Below the pieces are notes generated by a model. It was not told the origin of the DNA, ran no database searches, and was given only the letters and a program-made list of their open reading frames with translations. From positions 372,001 through 436,000 of the forward strand of contig NC_014541.1 in the NCBI RefSeq assembly GCF_000148645.1: 64,000 nt of DNA. The letters are read 5' to 3'. The position numbers and the translations under genes are program-made. Origin of the DNA: Ferrimonas balearica DSM 9799 (GTDB lineage Bacteria; Pseudomonadota; Gammaproteobacteria; Enterobacterales; Shewanellaceae). Below are positions 41,301-49,618 of the stretch, in pieces; positions within the stretch are counted from its first letter, which is position 1; each line of letters opens with the position of its first letter.

Positions 41301-42745
41301 TGCTGTTGCGCGGCAGCGCTGGTGAAACCGTACCGGTGTGGCTCAACATCAGTCCCATGGGGGACAACGCCCGCCATCTGGTGGCGCTGTTCTCCGACAT
41401 TACCGAGCGCAAACGGGCCGAACTGGAGCTGCGCCGGCTGGCGGACTTCGACCCCCTGACCGGCCTGCCCAACCGCAGCCAGTTCAACACCCGGCTGCAC
41501 GCGGCGGTGCAGGCGCGTGGCCCCGGTGGCCGCCCGATGGCGCTGATGTTCCTCGATCTGGACCGCTTTAAGCACATCAACGACACCTACGGCCACTCCA
41601 CCGGCGATGGACTGTTGGTGCAGGCTGCGCAGCGACTGAAAGGGTTGATGGGGGATTCCGAGCTGCTGTGCCGCTTCGGTGGCGACGAGTTTATTGTGCT
41701 GATCAGTGAATTCCGCACCCGGGCTGAGCTTGAGCGTCTGGCCCAACGGGTGCTCAGCGCCATCGCCGAGCCCTTTGAGCTGGATGGCCAGCTGTTCTAC
41801 GTCTCCACCAGTGTCGGCATCGCCTGTTTCCCTGACGACGCACAGCAACCGGAAACCCTGATCCGCCACGCAGACCTGGCGATGTACCACGCCAAAGAGG
41901 AGGGCAGGGGCCGTTACAGCTTCTACACCCCGCAGCGGGATGCCCAGGCCACCTACCAGCTGGAGTTGGAAAATGCCCTGCGTCAGGCGCTGGAGGCCAA
42001 CCAGCTTGAATTGCACTACCAGCCACAGGTCGACCTGCAAACCGGCCAGGTCACCGGAGTGGAAGCACTGTTGCGCTGGTTTGATGAGGAGAACGGTGCG
42101 GTGCCGCCGGACACCTTTATCACCCTGGCCGAGTCCAGCGGCATCATTGTAAAACTTGACCGCTGGGCCCTGCGTCAGGCCTGTCAGAGCTTTGTCCGCT
42201 GGGGACTCGGAGATGGCATAAAACTGTCCGTCAACGTGTCGGCCAGTCACTTTCACCAGCCGGATTACGTCGATTTTGTCTCCCGGGTGCTGACCGAAAC
42301 CGGCCTGCCCGCCAGTCAGCTTTGTCTGGAGATCACCGAAGGGGTACTGATGAAGCGGGTCAGCCTGGCCCAGAGCCACCTGCATGCACTGCGCCGACTG
42401 GGGGTGTCTGTGGCGGTGGACGACTTTGGCACCGGTTACTCTTCGCTGGCCTACCTGAGTCAGTTCGCGGTGGATTCGCTCAAGATCGACCGCTCCTTTG
42501 TGCATGACCTGCCCGGCAACCTGACCAACGGTGCGATCACCCGAAGCATTCTCGATATGGGGCGCAACCTGGGTCTTCAGGTGGTGGCCGAAGGGGTGGA
42601 AACCGAGGAGCAGGAGGCGTTTCTGCGCCACCAGGGCTGTGCCCGTATGCAGGGCTTCCGCTATGCCCGCCCCATGAACGCCGAGGCGTGTTGCCTCTGG
42701 TTGCAGGAGCGGGCCGAACAGCAGGAGTGCGAGTCGGTCAGTTGA
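38348..42745 (+). CDS. Large sensor diguanylate cyclase/phosphodiesterase (propeller-Y_Y_Y-PAS-PAS-GGDEF-EAL)
   Basis: A 1465-residue membrane sensor that probably makes and/or degrades cyclic di-GMP. An N-terminal signal segment (LLLWLCVLQSLTPAMASA) leads to a periplasmic two-component-type beta-propeller of about 700 residues with repeats such as GLMWIGTEDGLYRL and GSLWFGSYGRGVWMY. A Y_Y_Y-like domain (LKPGRYELELYGVS), a membrane helix at about 754-772, two PAS domains (from about 790 and 915), GGDEF at 1111-1115 and EAL (EALLR at 1239) follow. Both active-site motifs are intact, and no RxxD inhibitory site precedes GGDEF. The ATG at 38348 has AGGG upstream; 38333 is a weaker alternative. 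The ligand is unknown. Confidence 0.9.
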   Translation: MRVFLLLWLCVLQSLTPAMASALRWVNAEQGLQNQSVLALAEDSNGLMWIGTEDGLYRLTDRRLRRVDLQGSRHLFGESFIQALLPLPNHQMLVATDESIYHFDLFENRAVPLAASLKLPAHTTTTRFYLDTQDNIWFISTEGVVFRLAPELDLFEVIGTLPPAQHWRELYRDEHDRLWAMSRHQLVSLEGRSLASRDNLWPSQRGELRGIAADGQGRVWLASYSGLYQLDVVRGAVARKPLLDVPLRDIDEDGNGGLWLLGRGELYHWAAGAPRPVKVELDLPSNFRSESLFATQVDSQGRLWLISSYDGLVGYRHDAPFLLEQINTETHPNIGHDMTWDIYAKGPMRYLATDGGVQWVNRDSGEHGTVTLPEMRDAGAAFALWPMDEQTLVVASTEGLYQLDTERLEARPLTDMGLPNLRQNLVYNLIDDGHQVWIVTDRYLYRWWPAQQRSERFELDGEPLLGVRNLARGPDGRLWFGGENLLAYQGPEGEFTRVLTARTVDQRKHSIGFLAPQPDGSLWFGSYGRGVWMYDPRWREFRHLSEQWKLDCDSAYFGALVEGQMVIGCSRNLFVVEPHLQTLYGLDPYDGLGLNDFNESALFYDSEAGGLMLGGVNGVVVVDPKALAPQPKHDRAIIESLEVHYLDGHRQLWLQPEGRLINIEPDYQLLALQFASNRQLDRTPKHFRYRLNHNGVVGELVDFPNQGQLTFSGLKPGRYELELYGVSQGIWSVVPSRVSFMVNQHWWQSEPVKALAGSALVAFLMLGLLQRQRQVRRIRQFNTELSQSQQRLHLALSAGRSDTWEWDKASNRFRLENHQRCLGEDDEPRLLEMNQMTIHPDDRLRVWRAWREHYLGLSEHYDVEYRQADLQGRWRWIWAAGKAVERDERNGQARRVVGIYSDMTAHRRLEEEHGLYAQAIENTAEGVVILDHQLMVQGCNPAAEMILATPRARLMGDRFHHYWYREQGPQLDAVTRGNASWQGEVLLRGSAGETVPVWLNISPMGDNARHLVALFSDITERKRAELELRRLADFDPLTGLPNRSQFNTRLHAAVQARGPGGRPMALMFLDLDRFKHINDTYGHSTGDGLLVQAAQRLKGLMGDSELLCRFGGDEFIVLISEFRTRAELERLAQRVLSAIAEPFELDGQLFYVSTSVGIACFPDDAQQPETLIRHADLAMYHAKEEGRGRYSFYTPQRDAQATYQLELENALRQALEANQLELHYQPQVDLQTGQVTGVEALLRWFDEENGAVPPDTFITLAESSGIIVKLDRWALRQACQSFVRWGLGDGIKLSVNVSASHFHQPDYVDFVSRVLTETGLPASQLCLEITEGVLMKRVSLAQSHLHALRRLGVSVAVDDFGTGYSSLAYLSQFAVDSLKIDRSFVHDLPGNLTNGAITRSILDMGRNLGLQVVAEGVETEEQEAFLRHQGCARMQGFRYARPMNAEACCLWLQERAEQQECESVS

Positions 42746-43403
42746 GGGTGTCGAGCCAGGACTGGGTGAACTGGCTCAGACTGTCGAGGCGGTGATCGGC
42801 AATCACGAAGCGGGGGTCGTCACGGTGGTGCGGGTCCGGCACCGCCAGCGTGGTCATCCGGGCGGCTTTGGCGGCCAGCAGGCCGTTGAAGGAATCCTCG
42901 ATGGCCATGGCGTGCTCCGGCGCCACCCTCAACTCATCGGCGGCATTGAGGTAAACCTGCGGGTGGGGTTTGCCGTAGCGCAGATGTTCGGCCGAGCAGG
43001 TGACCGCAAAGGCACTGTGCAGACCCAATCGGGACAGCGTCGCTTCCACCAGCCGACTTGGGGAGGAGGTGGCCAGTCCCAGTGCCCAGCCCTGTTGCTG
43101 AATCAGGGAGATGGCACTGTCGACGCCGGACAGGGCCTCCCCCTGCTGGGCGATCAGGTCCACCACACGACTCAGGATCGCATCGGCGACCAGCTCCGGT
43201 GAGGTGCCGGACCAGGGGTGGCGCTGGTACCAGTAGCCCACCACCTGATCGATGCGCAGGCCCTGGGTTTTCAGCGTGTCTTCCAGTGTCAGTGGGACGC
43301 CGTGGTCGCACAATATCTCCAGCTCCGCCTGTTGCCAGAACGGTTCCGAATCCACCAGGACGCCGTCCATATCAAAAATTACTGCTTGGATTTTGTGGGT
43401 CAC
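42738..43403 (-). CDS. hxpB: HAD-family hexitol/sugar phosphatase, HxpB (YniC)-like
   Basis: Cytoplasmic HAD phosphatase. The 221-residue protein has catalytic aspartates D11 and D13 in FDMDGVLVDSEPFW, a four-helix cap with GLRIDQVVGYWYQRHPW, motif II ATSSPSRL, the lysine of YGKPHPQVYL and the motif IV acidic pair in AIEDSFNG. These segments align closely with E. coli YniC/HxpB, which dephosphorylates hexitol phosphates and 2-deoxyglucose-6-phosphate. The 3' end overlaps the sensor gene by eight bases, tail to tail. The exact substrate is inferred. Confidence 0.85.
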   Translation of the reverse strand: MTHKIQAVIFDMDGVLVDSEPFWQQAELEILCDHGVPLTLEDTLKTQGLRIDQVVGYWYQRHPWSGTSPELVADAILSRVVDLIAQQGEALSGVDSAISLIQQQGWALGLATSSPSRLVEATLSRLGLHSAFAVTCSAEHLRYGKPHPQVYLNAADELRVAPEHAMAIEDSFNGLLAAKAARMTTLAVPDPHHRDDPRFVIADHRLDSLSQFTQSWLDTLN

Positions 43404-43480
43404 GATGGTTACTATTCCTTTTTTGAATAAAGTTCAGGGCGATGCGGTCGCTTGAATTTTAGACTGAACCAGATTCTCGG

Positions 43481-43511
43481 TTGGTCAAAGGCTACACTCT
43501 ACCTTTGGTCA
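43481..43511 (+). promoter_or_regulatory. Repeat-flanked -10 upstream of the DUF4382 lipoprotein gene
   Basis: A TACACT -10-like box (43493-43498) is flanked by CAAAGG (43486-43491) and CCTTTG (43502-43507), an inverted repeat, and by two direct copies of TTGGTCA (43481-43487 and 43505-43511). This could be a repressor operator over the promoter; no -35 is convincing. Confidence 0.35.
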
Positions 43512-43545
43512 GCCTGATGATGAAATCGTCTTTGGGGAGTATTTG

Positions 43546-44592
43546 ATGAAACAGATGAAGACACTGGTGGCGGCCTCTCTGATCGGCCTGCTTTCCGCCT
43601 GTGGCGGTGGTGATGACAACAACTCCGTTAACACCGGTACCTTCAATCTGGGTGTCTCTGACGCACCGGTTGAAGAGGCCAGTGAAGTGGTGCTGTTTTT
43701 CAGCCACGTGGTGATGGTTCCGGAAGATGGCGGCGATGCCATCGTGTTCGACTTCGCTGAGGATGAGGGCGCACCGCGCAGCGTGGACCTGCTCGACTTC
43801 CAGGGCAGCAACGCCGACTTCATCATCTCCGAACGTGAGCTGCCGGTGGGTGACTACCGCATGTGCATGTACGCCCTGAATGGCGACGGCAGTGAAGAGC
43901 TCTCCTACGTTAACAGCAAAGAGCAGGGCATCGTGCCGCTGAGCATCGACAGCCAGGGCAGCTGCTACGGCACCAAGCCGGATTTTGAAGACGGTGGTCG
44001 CCTCAAGCTGACCGATGAGCGTCTGGTGAGCATCAATGTCGGCATCAACAGCTTTGTGGCCGAGTTTGATCTGCGTAAGGGCCTGGTGGATCCGAAAAAC
44101 GCCCCGGGCATGAAGATCAAGCCCAATGCCGTTCGTCTGGTGAACGTGTCTGAGATCGGCACCATCTCCGGCACCCTGGCGCAAACCCAGTTTGACGCCT
44201 GTGAAGCGGACTTCAGCAGCCTGCTGGGCGCGTCCGAGTTCAGCCATGCCGCCTACCTGTATGCCGGCAGCCGCGACCGCACCACCATGGGTGACATCGC
44301 CGGTGACCAGGGCTTCCCGGCCGACAGCGCACTGGTTGAGCCGGTTGCCGTTGCCTCCATCAACCCGGTTGAGGTTGCGCAGGAGGATGGCACCACCGCC
44401 ACCGAACTGCAGTACGAGTTTGGCTTTATCGGCGAAGGCACCTACTCCATCGGCTACACCTGTGTGGCCAACGCGGACCTGCCGGACACCCATGAAACCG
44501 ATGCGGAAGGTTTTGCCATCTACCAGCACTACACCCCGGTAGAGGTAGAGGCGAACGAAGAGACGGTTCAGGACCTGGATCCGATTCTCTGA
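43546..44592 (+). CDS. DUF4382 lipoprotein
   Basis: A 348-residue secreted lipoprotein. The signal peptide ends in the lipobox LLSAC, followed by GGGDDNN, which suggests an outer-membrane lipoprotein with a flexible linker. Residues about 30-180 match the DUF4382 pattern (FNLGVSDAPVEEASEVVLFFSHVVM, VDLLDFQGSNADFI); the remainder resembles a surface domain with two or three cysteines. The function of the family is not established. The ATG at 43546 has GGGGAG six bases upstream; a TTG three bases earlier is possible. Isolated gene with its own terminator. Confidence 0.82.
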   Translation: MKQMKTLVAASLIGLLSACGGGDDNNSVNTGTFNLGVSDAPVEEASEVVLFFSHVVMVPEDGGDAIVFDFAEDEGAPRSVDLLDFQGSNADFIISERELPVGDYRMCMYALNGDGSEELSYVNSKEQGIVPLSIDSQGSCYGTKPDFEDGGRLKLTDERLVSINVGINSFVAEFDLRKGLVDPKNAPGMKIKPNAVRLVNVSEIGTISGTLAQTQFDACEADFSSLLGASEFSHAAYLYAGSRDRTTMGDIAGDQGFPADSALVEPVAVASINPVEVAQEDGTTATELQYEFGFIGEGTYSIGYTCVANADLPDTHETDAEGFAIYQHYTPVEVEANEETVQDLDPIL

Positions 44593-44610
44593 ACGTCCTT
44601 TTCTTTGTCA

Positions 44611-44643
44611 ACAAAACGGCGGCCAGATGGCCGCCGTTTTTGT
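44611..44643 (+). terminator. Rho-independent terminator after the DUF4382 gene
   Basis: AAAACGGCGGCC / GGCCGCCGTTTT (44613-44624 and 44629-44640) with an AGAT loop and a T-run, 20 bases after the stop. Confidence 0.92.
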
Positions 44644-44734
44644 ATTTGTGGTTTGTTGTGCTGCTTTTCTCGCCCATTCCTTACGACTTTGGTGTAAATC
44701 GCCACCGAGTTTGACTTCGATCCGTTCGGGCCGA

Positions 44735-44763
44735 TTCAAAAGCGTGCGCAAGATCGCTATACT
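44735..44763 (+). promoter_or_regulatory. Candidate acnB promoter
   Basis: TTCAAA at 44735-44740, a 17-base spacer and TATACT at 44758-44763, the best sigma-70 pair in the 228 bases ahead of acnB. The predicted leader is about 100 bases. Confidence 0.5.
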
Positions 44764-44871
44764 GCGGGCACCCAAGATGTGGCGGCGGTCACAGAAGCGC
44801 GCCAATTTGCCACATCCGTTCACAGGACGTGCAGCTTTATGTGAGCCTGCCAGGAAGAGAGGAAGTGAGCC

Positions 44872-47466
44872 GTGTTAGAAGCCTATCGTGAACACGTCGC
44901 AGAGCGTGCCGCACAGGGAGTGGTCCCCAAGCCACTGGATGCCCAACAAACCAGCGAGCTGGTTGAACTGCTGAAAAATCCCCCCGCCGGTGAAGAAGAC
45001 ACCCTGATTGATCTGCTGGAGAACCGCATCCCGCCGGGTGTGGATGAGGCCGCATACGTCAAGGCCAGCTTCCTGGCAGCCGTGACCACCGGTGAGGTCT
45101 CCAGCCCGCTGGTGTCCGCTGAGCGTGCCACCGAGCTGCTCGGCACCATGCAGGGCGGTTACAACATCGAGCCGCTGATCAAACTGCTGGGCCACGATGG
45201 CCTGGCGCCGCTGGCCGCCAAAGCGCTGTCCCACACCCTGCTGATGTTTGATGCCTTCCACGACGTGGTGGACCTGGCCAACGGCGGTAACGCCTATGCC
45301 AAGCAGGTGCTGCAGTCCTGGGCCGATGCCGAGTGGTTTACCAGCCGTCCCAAGCTGGCTGAAGCCATCACCCTGACCGTATTCAAAGTGCCCGGTGAAA
45401 CCAACACCGATGACCTGTCTCCGGCCCCGGATGCCTGGTCCCGCCCGGACATCCCGCTGCACGCTCTGGCGATGCTGAAGTCCGCCCGTGAAGGCATCAC
45501 CCCGGATGAGCCGGGCGTGGTTGGCCCGATCAGCACCATCGACCAACTGAAAGAGAAAGGCCACCCGCTGGTGTACGTGGGTGACGTGGTCGGTACCGGT
45601 TCCTCCCGTAAGTCCGCCACCAACTCCGTGCTGTGGTTTATGGGTGACGACCTGCCGGGCGTACCCAACAAGCGCGGCGGCGGTTTCTGCTTCGGTGGCA
45701 AGATCGCGCCGATCTTCTTCAACACCATGGAAGACGCCGGCGCCCTGCCGATCGAGATGCCGGTCGACAAGATGGCCATGGGCGACGTCATCACCGTTTA
45801 CCCCTACGAGGGCGTGGTGAAGAACGAAGCCGGTGAGGTGATCTCCGAGTTCGCCCTGAAGACCGACGTGCTGCTGGACGAAGTCCGCGCTGGCGGTCGT
45901 ATCCCGTTGATCATCGGCCGTGGCCTGACTGACAAAGCCCGCGAAGCGCTGGGCCTGGGTCACTCCGACGTGTTCCGCCGTCCCCAGGATGTGGCCGACA
46001 GCGGCAAGGGTTACACCCTGGCCCAGAAGATGGTGGGCAAAGCCTGTGGGGTAACCGGTGTGCGTCCCGGCCAGTACTGTGAGCCGAAGATGACCACCGT
46101 GGGTTCTCAGGACACCACCGGTCCGATGACCCGTGACGAGCTGAAAGACCTGGCTTGCCTGGGCTTCTCTGCCGACCTGACCATGCAGTCCTTCTGTCAC
46201 ACTGCGGCCTACCCCAAGCCGGTGGACGTTAACACCCACGCCACCCTGCCGGACTTCATCATGAACCGTGGCGGTGTTTCCCTGCGCCCCGGTGACGGTG
46301 TGATTCACTCCTGGCTGAACCGCATGCTGCTGCCTGATACCGTGGGCACCGGTGGTGACTCCCACACCCGTTTCCCGCTGGGCATCTCCTTCCCGGCCGG
46401 TTCCGGTCTGGTGGCCTTTGCTGCCGCCACCGGTGTCATGCCGCTGGATATGCCGGAGTCTGTGCTGGTGCGCTTCAAGGGCGAGATGCAACCGGGCATC
46501 ACCCTGCGTGACCTGGTGCATGCCATCCCTTACTACGCCATCCAGCAAGGTCTGCTGACCGTTGAGAAGCAGGGCAAGAAGAACGTCTTCTCCGGCCGCG
46601 TACTGGAGATTGAGGGTCTGGAAAACCTGACCGTCGAGCAGGCTTTCGAGCTGTCTGACGCGTCCGCCGAACGTTCCGCCGCCGGCTGTACCATCAAGCT
46701 GAGCGAAGACTCCATCGCCGAGTACCTGCAGTCCAATATCGTGATGCTGAAGTGGATGATCGCCGAAGGCTATGGCGACCGCCGTACCATCGAGCGCCGC
46801 ATCAACGCCATGGAAGCCTGGCTGGCCAATCCGGAGCTGATGGAAGCCGATGCCGATGCCGAGTACACCGAGGTGATCGAGATCGATCTGGCCGAGATCA
46901 AAGAGCCGATCCTGTGTGCACCGAACGACCCGGACGACGCTCGTCTGCTGTCCGACGTGCAGGGCGACAAGATCGACGAAGTGTTCATCGGTTCCTGTAT
47001 GACCAACATCGGTCACTTCCGTGCCGCCGGTAAACTGCTGGATAAGTTCAAGGGCGCTCTGCCGACCCGCCTGTGGGTGGCGCCGCCGACCAAGATGGAC
47101 CAGCAGCAGCTGATCGACGAAGGCTACTACGGCATCTACGGCCGTGTTGGTGCCCGCACCGAGATGCCGGGTTGTTCACTGTGTATGGGTAACCAGGCCC
47201 GAGTGGCTGACGGTGCCTCCGTGGTGTCCACCTCCACCCGTAACTTCCCCAACCGTCTGGGTACCGGTGCCAATGTGTACCTGGCCTCGGCGGAGCTGGC
47301 GGCGGTTGCCTCCATCCTCGGCAAACTGCCGACCGTGGCGGAGTACCTGGAGTACGCGAAGACCATCGATGCGCAGGCGGCGGACACCTACCGCTACCTG
47401 AACTTCCACCAGATGGAGCAGTACACCAAGCCGGCCGGTGAGGTGATTGTGCAGCAGCCGGCGTAA
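44872..47466 (+). CDS. acnB: Aconitate hydratase B AcnB
   Basis: Main TCA-cycle aconitase, interconverting citrate and isocitrate through a 4Fe-4S cluster; the apo form of AcnB binds mRNA in E. coli. The 864-residue protein matches E. coli (865) nearly throughout, beginning [15 protein letters not shown] with a GTG start behind GGAAG. The cluster ligands are C709 (GSCMTN), C768 and C771 (GCSLCMGN), offset by one from E. coli. The N-terminal HEAT-like domain ([13 protein letters not shown]) is present. It also lies downstream of lpd in E. coli, there without these inserted genes. Confidence 0.98.
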   Translation: MLEAYREHVAERAAQGVVPKPLDAQQTSELVELLKNPPAGEEDTLIDLLENRIPPGVDEAAYVKASFLAAVTTGEVSSPLVSAERATELLGTMQGGYNIEPLIKLLGHDGLAPLAAKALSHTLLMFDAFHDVVDLANGGNAYAKQVLQSWADAEWFTSRPKLAEAITLTVFKVPGETNTDDLSPAPDAWSRPDIPLHALAMLKSAREGITPDEPGVVGPISTIDQLKEKGHPLVYVGDVVGTGSSRKSATNSVLWFMGDDLPGVPNKRGGGFCFGGKIAPIFFNTMEDAGALPIEMPVDKMAMGDVITVYPYEGVVKNEAGEVISEFALKTDVLLDEVRAGGRIPLIIGRGLTDKAREALGLGHSDVFRRPQDVADSGKGYTLAQKMVGKACGVTGVRPGQYCEPKMTTVGSQDTTGPMTRDELKDLACLGFSADLTMQSFCHTAAYPKPVDVNTHATLPDFIMNRGGVSLRPGDGVIHSWLNRMLLPDTVGTGGDSHTRFPLGISFPAGSGLVAFAAATGVMPLDMPESVLVRFKGEMQPGITLRDLVHAIPYYAIQQGLLTVEKQGKKNVFSGRVLEIEGLENLTVEQAFELSDASAERSAAGCTIKLSEDSIAEYLQSNIVMLKWMIAEGYGDRRTIERRINAMEAWLANPELMEADADAEYTEVIEIDLAEIKEPILCAPNDPDDARLLSDVQGDKIDEVFIGSCMTNIGHFRAAGKLLDKFKGALPTRLWVAPPTKMDQQQLIDEGYYGIYGRVGARTEMPGCSLCMGNQARVADGASVVSTSTRNFPNRLGTGANVYLASAELAAVASILGKLPTVAEYLEYAKTIDAQAADTYRYLNFHQMEQYTKPAGEVIVQQPA

Positions 47467-47485
47467 GCGCCGACGGCTGAGCATG

Positions 47486-47517
47486 AAAAAACGCCCCGCG
47501 ATTGCGGGGCGTTTTTG
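47486..47517 (+). terminator. Rho-independent terminator after acnB
   Basis: AAAAACGCCCCGC / GCGGGGCGTTTTT (47487-47499 and 47504-47516) with a GATT loop. The A-run on the 5' side makes it potentially bidirectional, also serving rsd. Confidence 0.92.
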
Positions 47518-47571
47518 TGTCGGTGCGTGACGTCGAGCGGGGCGCTACGCCGACTCGCTGCCACTCAATCT

Positions 47572-48048
47572 TCAGCTGGCTTCGCTGTGACGCTCAAACA
47601 GCGCTTCAAGCAAACGGTCTTCCAGTTCGAACCGCTCCTCCATCTTCTGGCCCAGTTCAGACAGATCCTGATCCAGCTCCATCATGATGTCGTCATTGAC
47701 GCCGTTGGTGTACTTGTCGTTGAAATCGAGCGCGGCATCGGTACTGGCGGAGATTTTGGGCACCAGGCTTTGGGCAAGGGCCTTGGCGTGTTCGCCACTC
47801 TGCTCGCAGGCAGTGGATACCTGGTCGTAGACCTCAAAATGCCCCTCAGACATGTAGTCCACCAGCAGATTGCAGAACTGTTGAACGCGGGTTTCGTCCG
47901 GAAGGTGGCCCTTCTCCCCCTCATAGGGCGGTAATCCGGCCAGTTGGCAGTAGTGGATCAGTAACTGACGACGACTTTCCAGCCAGTTATCGATAAGCGT
48001 ATTGGAGCCTCCCCAGGCGTCCACGGCCCTTTCTAACTTTGTCAGCAT
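47572..48048 (-). CDS. rsd: Anti-sigma-70 factor Rsd/AlgQ
   Basis: Binds free sigma-70 and frees RNA polymerase for alternative sigma factors in stationary phase. The 158-residue product equals E. coli Rsd in length, with matching segments GGSNTLIDNWLESRRQLLIHY, FCNLLVDYMSEGHFEVYDQV and the C-terminal ELGQKMEERFELEDRLL. The ATG at 48048 has AGAGGA eight bases upstream; an in-frame TTG at 48066 is rejected. rsd lies beside hemE in E. coli too, but there on the same strand with nudC between them. Confidence 0.93.
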   Translation of the reverse strand: MLTKLERAVDAWGGSNTLIDNWLESRRQLLIHYCQLAGLPPYEGEKGHLPDETRVQQFCNLLVDYMSEGHFEVYDQVSTACEQSGEHAKALAQSLVPKISASTDAALDFNDKYTNGVNDDIMMELDQDLSELGQKMEERFELEDRLLEALFERHSEAS

Positions 48049-48090
48049 GGCACCATCCTCTTGCAAGCCAACCTTTATTGGTATTACCCA

Positions 48091-48119
48091 ATTTAAGTAA
48101 GGGATGGCTCAGGGATCAA
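48091..48119 (-). promoter_or_regulatory. Candidate rsd promoter
   Basis: On the minus strand TTGATC (48119-48114), 17 bases, TTAAAT (48096-48091), giving a leader of about 35 bases to rsd. It lies downstream of the candidate small RNA terminator, so rsd need not depend on that transcript. Confidence 0.4.
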
Positions 48120-48173
48120 CGCTTTTTTAACATCGAACCGAAGATTCTGCTGTGGGGACGGGAGAGGGGAAAT

Positions 48174-48201
48174 AAAAAACCCTGACGCCGAGGCGTCAGG
48201 G
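48174..48201 (-). terminator. Strong minus-strand terminator of the candidate small RNA
   Basis: Ten perfect pairs and six consecutive Ts on the minus strand; on the plus strand no T-run follows, so the terminator has one direction only. No annotated minus-strand gene ends here, which is what flags an unannotated transcript. Confidence 0.88.
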
Positions 48202-48261
48202 CATAAGATTGGGTGTTGCGGGACTCACTGACGTGAGCTTCTTACTTCGTTTTGCTAGCGC
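48174..48261 (-). ncRNA. Candidate trans-acting small RNA (about 88 nt) between rsd and hemE
   Basis: The 385 bases between rsd and hemE hold no credible reading frame. On the minus strand they show a promoter (48296-48268), then about 60 bases with a small hairpin CTCAC-GTCA-GTGAG (48237-48224), then a single-stranded stretch TCCCGCAACACCCAATC, and then a perfect 10-pair hairpin CCCTGACGCC / GGCGTCAGGG (48201-48180) followed by TTTTTTATT. This is the architecture of an Hfq-dependent small RNA. It does not match RyhB, Spot 42 or FnrS from memory. The alternative is a leader with an attenuator for rsd. Expression is not shown by sequence. Confidence 0.55.
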
Positions 48262-48267
48262 GGTATT

Positions 48268-48296
48268 GTTATACCAAAGGCGAATAGGGAGTGCAA
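48268..48296 (-). promoter_or_regulatory. Candidate small RNA promoter
   Basis: On the minus strand TTGCAC (48296-48291), a 17-base spacer and TATAAC (48273-48268), with TG one base upstream of the -10 (extended -10). Confidence 0.5.
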
Positions 48297-48381
48297 ATCT
48301 TTGCCAATTCGGGTCACTACCGGAGGATTCCCTGAATTGTGGGACGGCTCACGCTGGCCTCGTACCAATCCTCGACCGCGG

Positions 48382-48390
48382 TGCTACAAT
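48382..48390 (+). promoter_or_regulatory. Candidate hemE promoter (extended -10)
   Basis: TGC TACAAT at 48382-48390; no good -35 at the usual distance, as is common with an extended -10. The predicted leader is about 37 bases. The same TGCTACAAT is found ahead of ygiQ. Confidence 0.5.
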
Positions 48391-48433
48391 GGCCAGAATT
48401 TTGTTGCGTATTGATGCGTAAGGGATGAACTAG

Positions 48434-49498
48434 ATGTCAGAACTGAAAAACGATCGTTACCTGCGAGCGCTGCTGCGTCAGCCGGTAGATGTGACCCCGG
48501 TTTGGATGATGCGTCAAGCAGGCCGTTACCTACCGGAATACCGGGCCACCCGCGCCGAAGCCGGCGACTTTATGAGCCTGTGCAAGAACCCCGAGCTGGC
48601 CTGCGAAGTCACTCTCCAACCTCTGCGCCGCTTCCCCCTCGACGCTGCGATTCTCTTCTCCGACATCCTGACCATTCCTGATGCCATGGGCCTGGGTCTC
48701 TACTTCGAGACCGGTGAAGGTCCGCGCTTCCAGACTCTGGCTGACAACAAAGCCACCATCGAAAACCTGCCGATCCCGGATCCGGAGCAGGAGCTGGGTT
48801 ACGTGATGGACGCCGTGCGCACCATCCGTCGCGAGCTGAAAGGTGAAGTGCCGCTGATCGGTTTCTCCGGCAGCCCGTGGACTCTGGCCACCTACATGGT
48901 GGAAGGCGGCAGCTCCAAAGACTTCGCCAAGATTAAGAAGATGGCTTTTGCCGAACCGGCTACCCTGCACCTGCTGCTGGACAAGCTGGCGGACTCCGTC
49001 ATTCTGTACCTGAACGCCCAGATCAAAGCCGGTGCACAGGCGGTACAGATCTTTGATACCTGGGGTGGCGCACTGTCCGGCCCGGCGTACCGCGAGTTCT
49101 CTCTGCGTTACATGCACAAGATCGTTGATGGCCTGATCCGCGACTACGACGGCCACAAAGTGCCGGTTGTACTGTTCACCAAAGGTGGCGGTCAGTGGCT
49201 GGAAGACATCGCGGCCACCGGCTGTGACGCTGTGGGTCTGGACTGGACCGTTGACGTTAAGGCCGCCCGTGCCCGCGTCGGCGACAAAGTGGCCCTGCAG
49301 GGCAACATGGACCCGTCCATGCTGTACGCACCGGTTCCGCGTATCGAAGAGGAAGTGGAGCGCATCCTGGGCGAATTCGGCCACGGTGACGGCCACGTCT
49401 TCAACCTGGGCCACGGCATTCACCAGCACGCCGATCCGGAGCACGCTGGCGCCTTTATCAATGCCGTTCACGAGCTGTCTCGCAAGTACCACAAGTAA
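48434..49498 (+). CDS. hemE: Uroporphyrinogen decarboxylase HemE
   Basis: Cytoplasmic enzyme converting uroporphyrinogen III to coproporphyrinogen III in heme synthesis. The 354-residue length equals that of E. coli. N-terminal [17 protein letters not shown] provides the conserved arginines of the active site; [15 protein letters not shown] supplies the catalytic Asp; [17 protein letters not shown] and the C-terminal [15 protein letters not shown] complete the signature. An AAGGGA site precedes the ATG. Single gene with its own promoter and terminator. Confidence 0.98.
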   Translation: MSELKNDRYLRALLRQPVDVTPVWMMRQAGRYLPEYRATRAEAGDFMSLCKNPELACEVTLQPLRRFPLDAAILFSDILTIPDAMGLGLYFETGEGPRFQTLADNKATIENLPIPDPEQELGYVMDAVRTIRRELKGEVPLIGFSGSPWTLATYMVEGGSSKDFAKIKKMAFAEPATLHLLLDKLADSVILYLNAQIKAGAQAVQIFDTWGGALSGPAYREFSLRYMHKIVDGLIRDYDGHKVPVVLFTKGGGQWLEDIAATGCDAVGLDWTVDVKAARARVGDKVALQGNMDPSMLYAPVPRIEEEVERILGEFGHGDGHVFNLGHGIHQHADPEHAGAFINAVHELSRKYHK

Positions 49499-49516
49499 GA
49501 CGCTCAGTGCACAGAC

Positions 49517-49545
49517 AAAAAAGCACCCCTCGGGGTGCTTTTTTT
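49517..49545 (+). terminator. Rho-independent terminator after hemE
   Basis: AAAAAAGCACCCC / GGGGTGCTTTTTTT with a minimal loop, 18 bases after the hemE stop. Confidence 0.9.
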
Positions 49546-49579
49546 GATCCCGGTGGTGGTTTCCAACCCGGCACCTCGC

Positions 49580-49585
49580 TACAAT
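49580..49585 (+). promoter_or_regulatory. Candidate psuK -10 element
   Basis: TACAAT at 49580-49585 in GCTACAATCGC; no convincing -35. It predicts a leader of about 27 bases with no ribosome-binding site before the ATG. Confidence 0.35.
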
Positions 49586-49608
49586 CGCAAACATAAGTCC
49601 AATAACCA

Positions 49609-49618
49609 AACATATGTT
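49609..49618 (+). promoter_or_regulatory. Palindrome abutting the psuK start codon
   Basis: AACATATGTT, a perfect 10-base palindrome ending at the base before the ATG, nested in the wider repeat ATAAC / GTTAT (49602-49606 and 49616-49620). Candidate binding site for the winged helix carried by the gene product itself. Confidence 0.4.

Noticed and set aside
39212-42631. 1139-codon open frame on the minus strand opposite the large sensor gene
   Set aside because: Long antisense frames are expected opposite high-GC genes; the translation has no recognisable motif and the plus-strand gene has complete domains.
48297-48384. Second structured RNA in the hemE upstream region (CAATTC / GAATTG arms at 48305-48310 and 48334-48339)
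   Set aside because: Only six pairs with a 23-base loop; too weak to support a separate feature.
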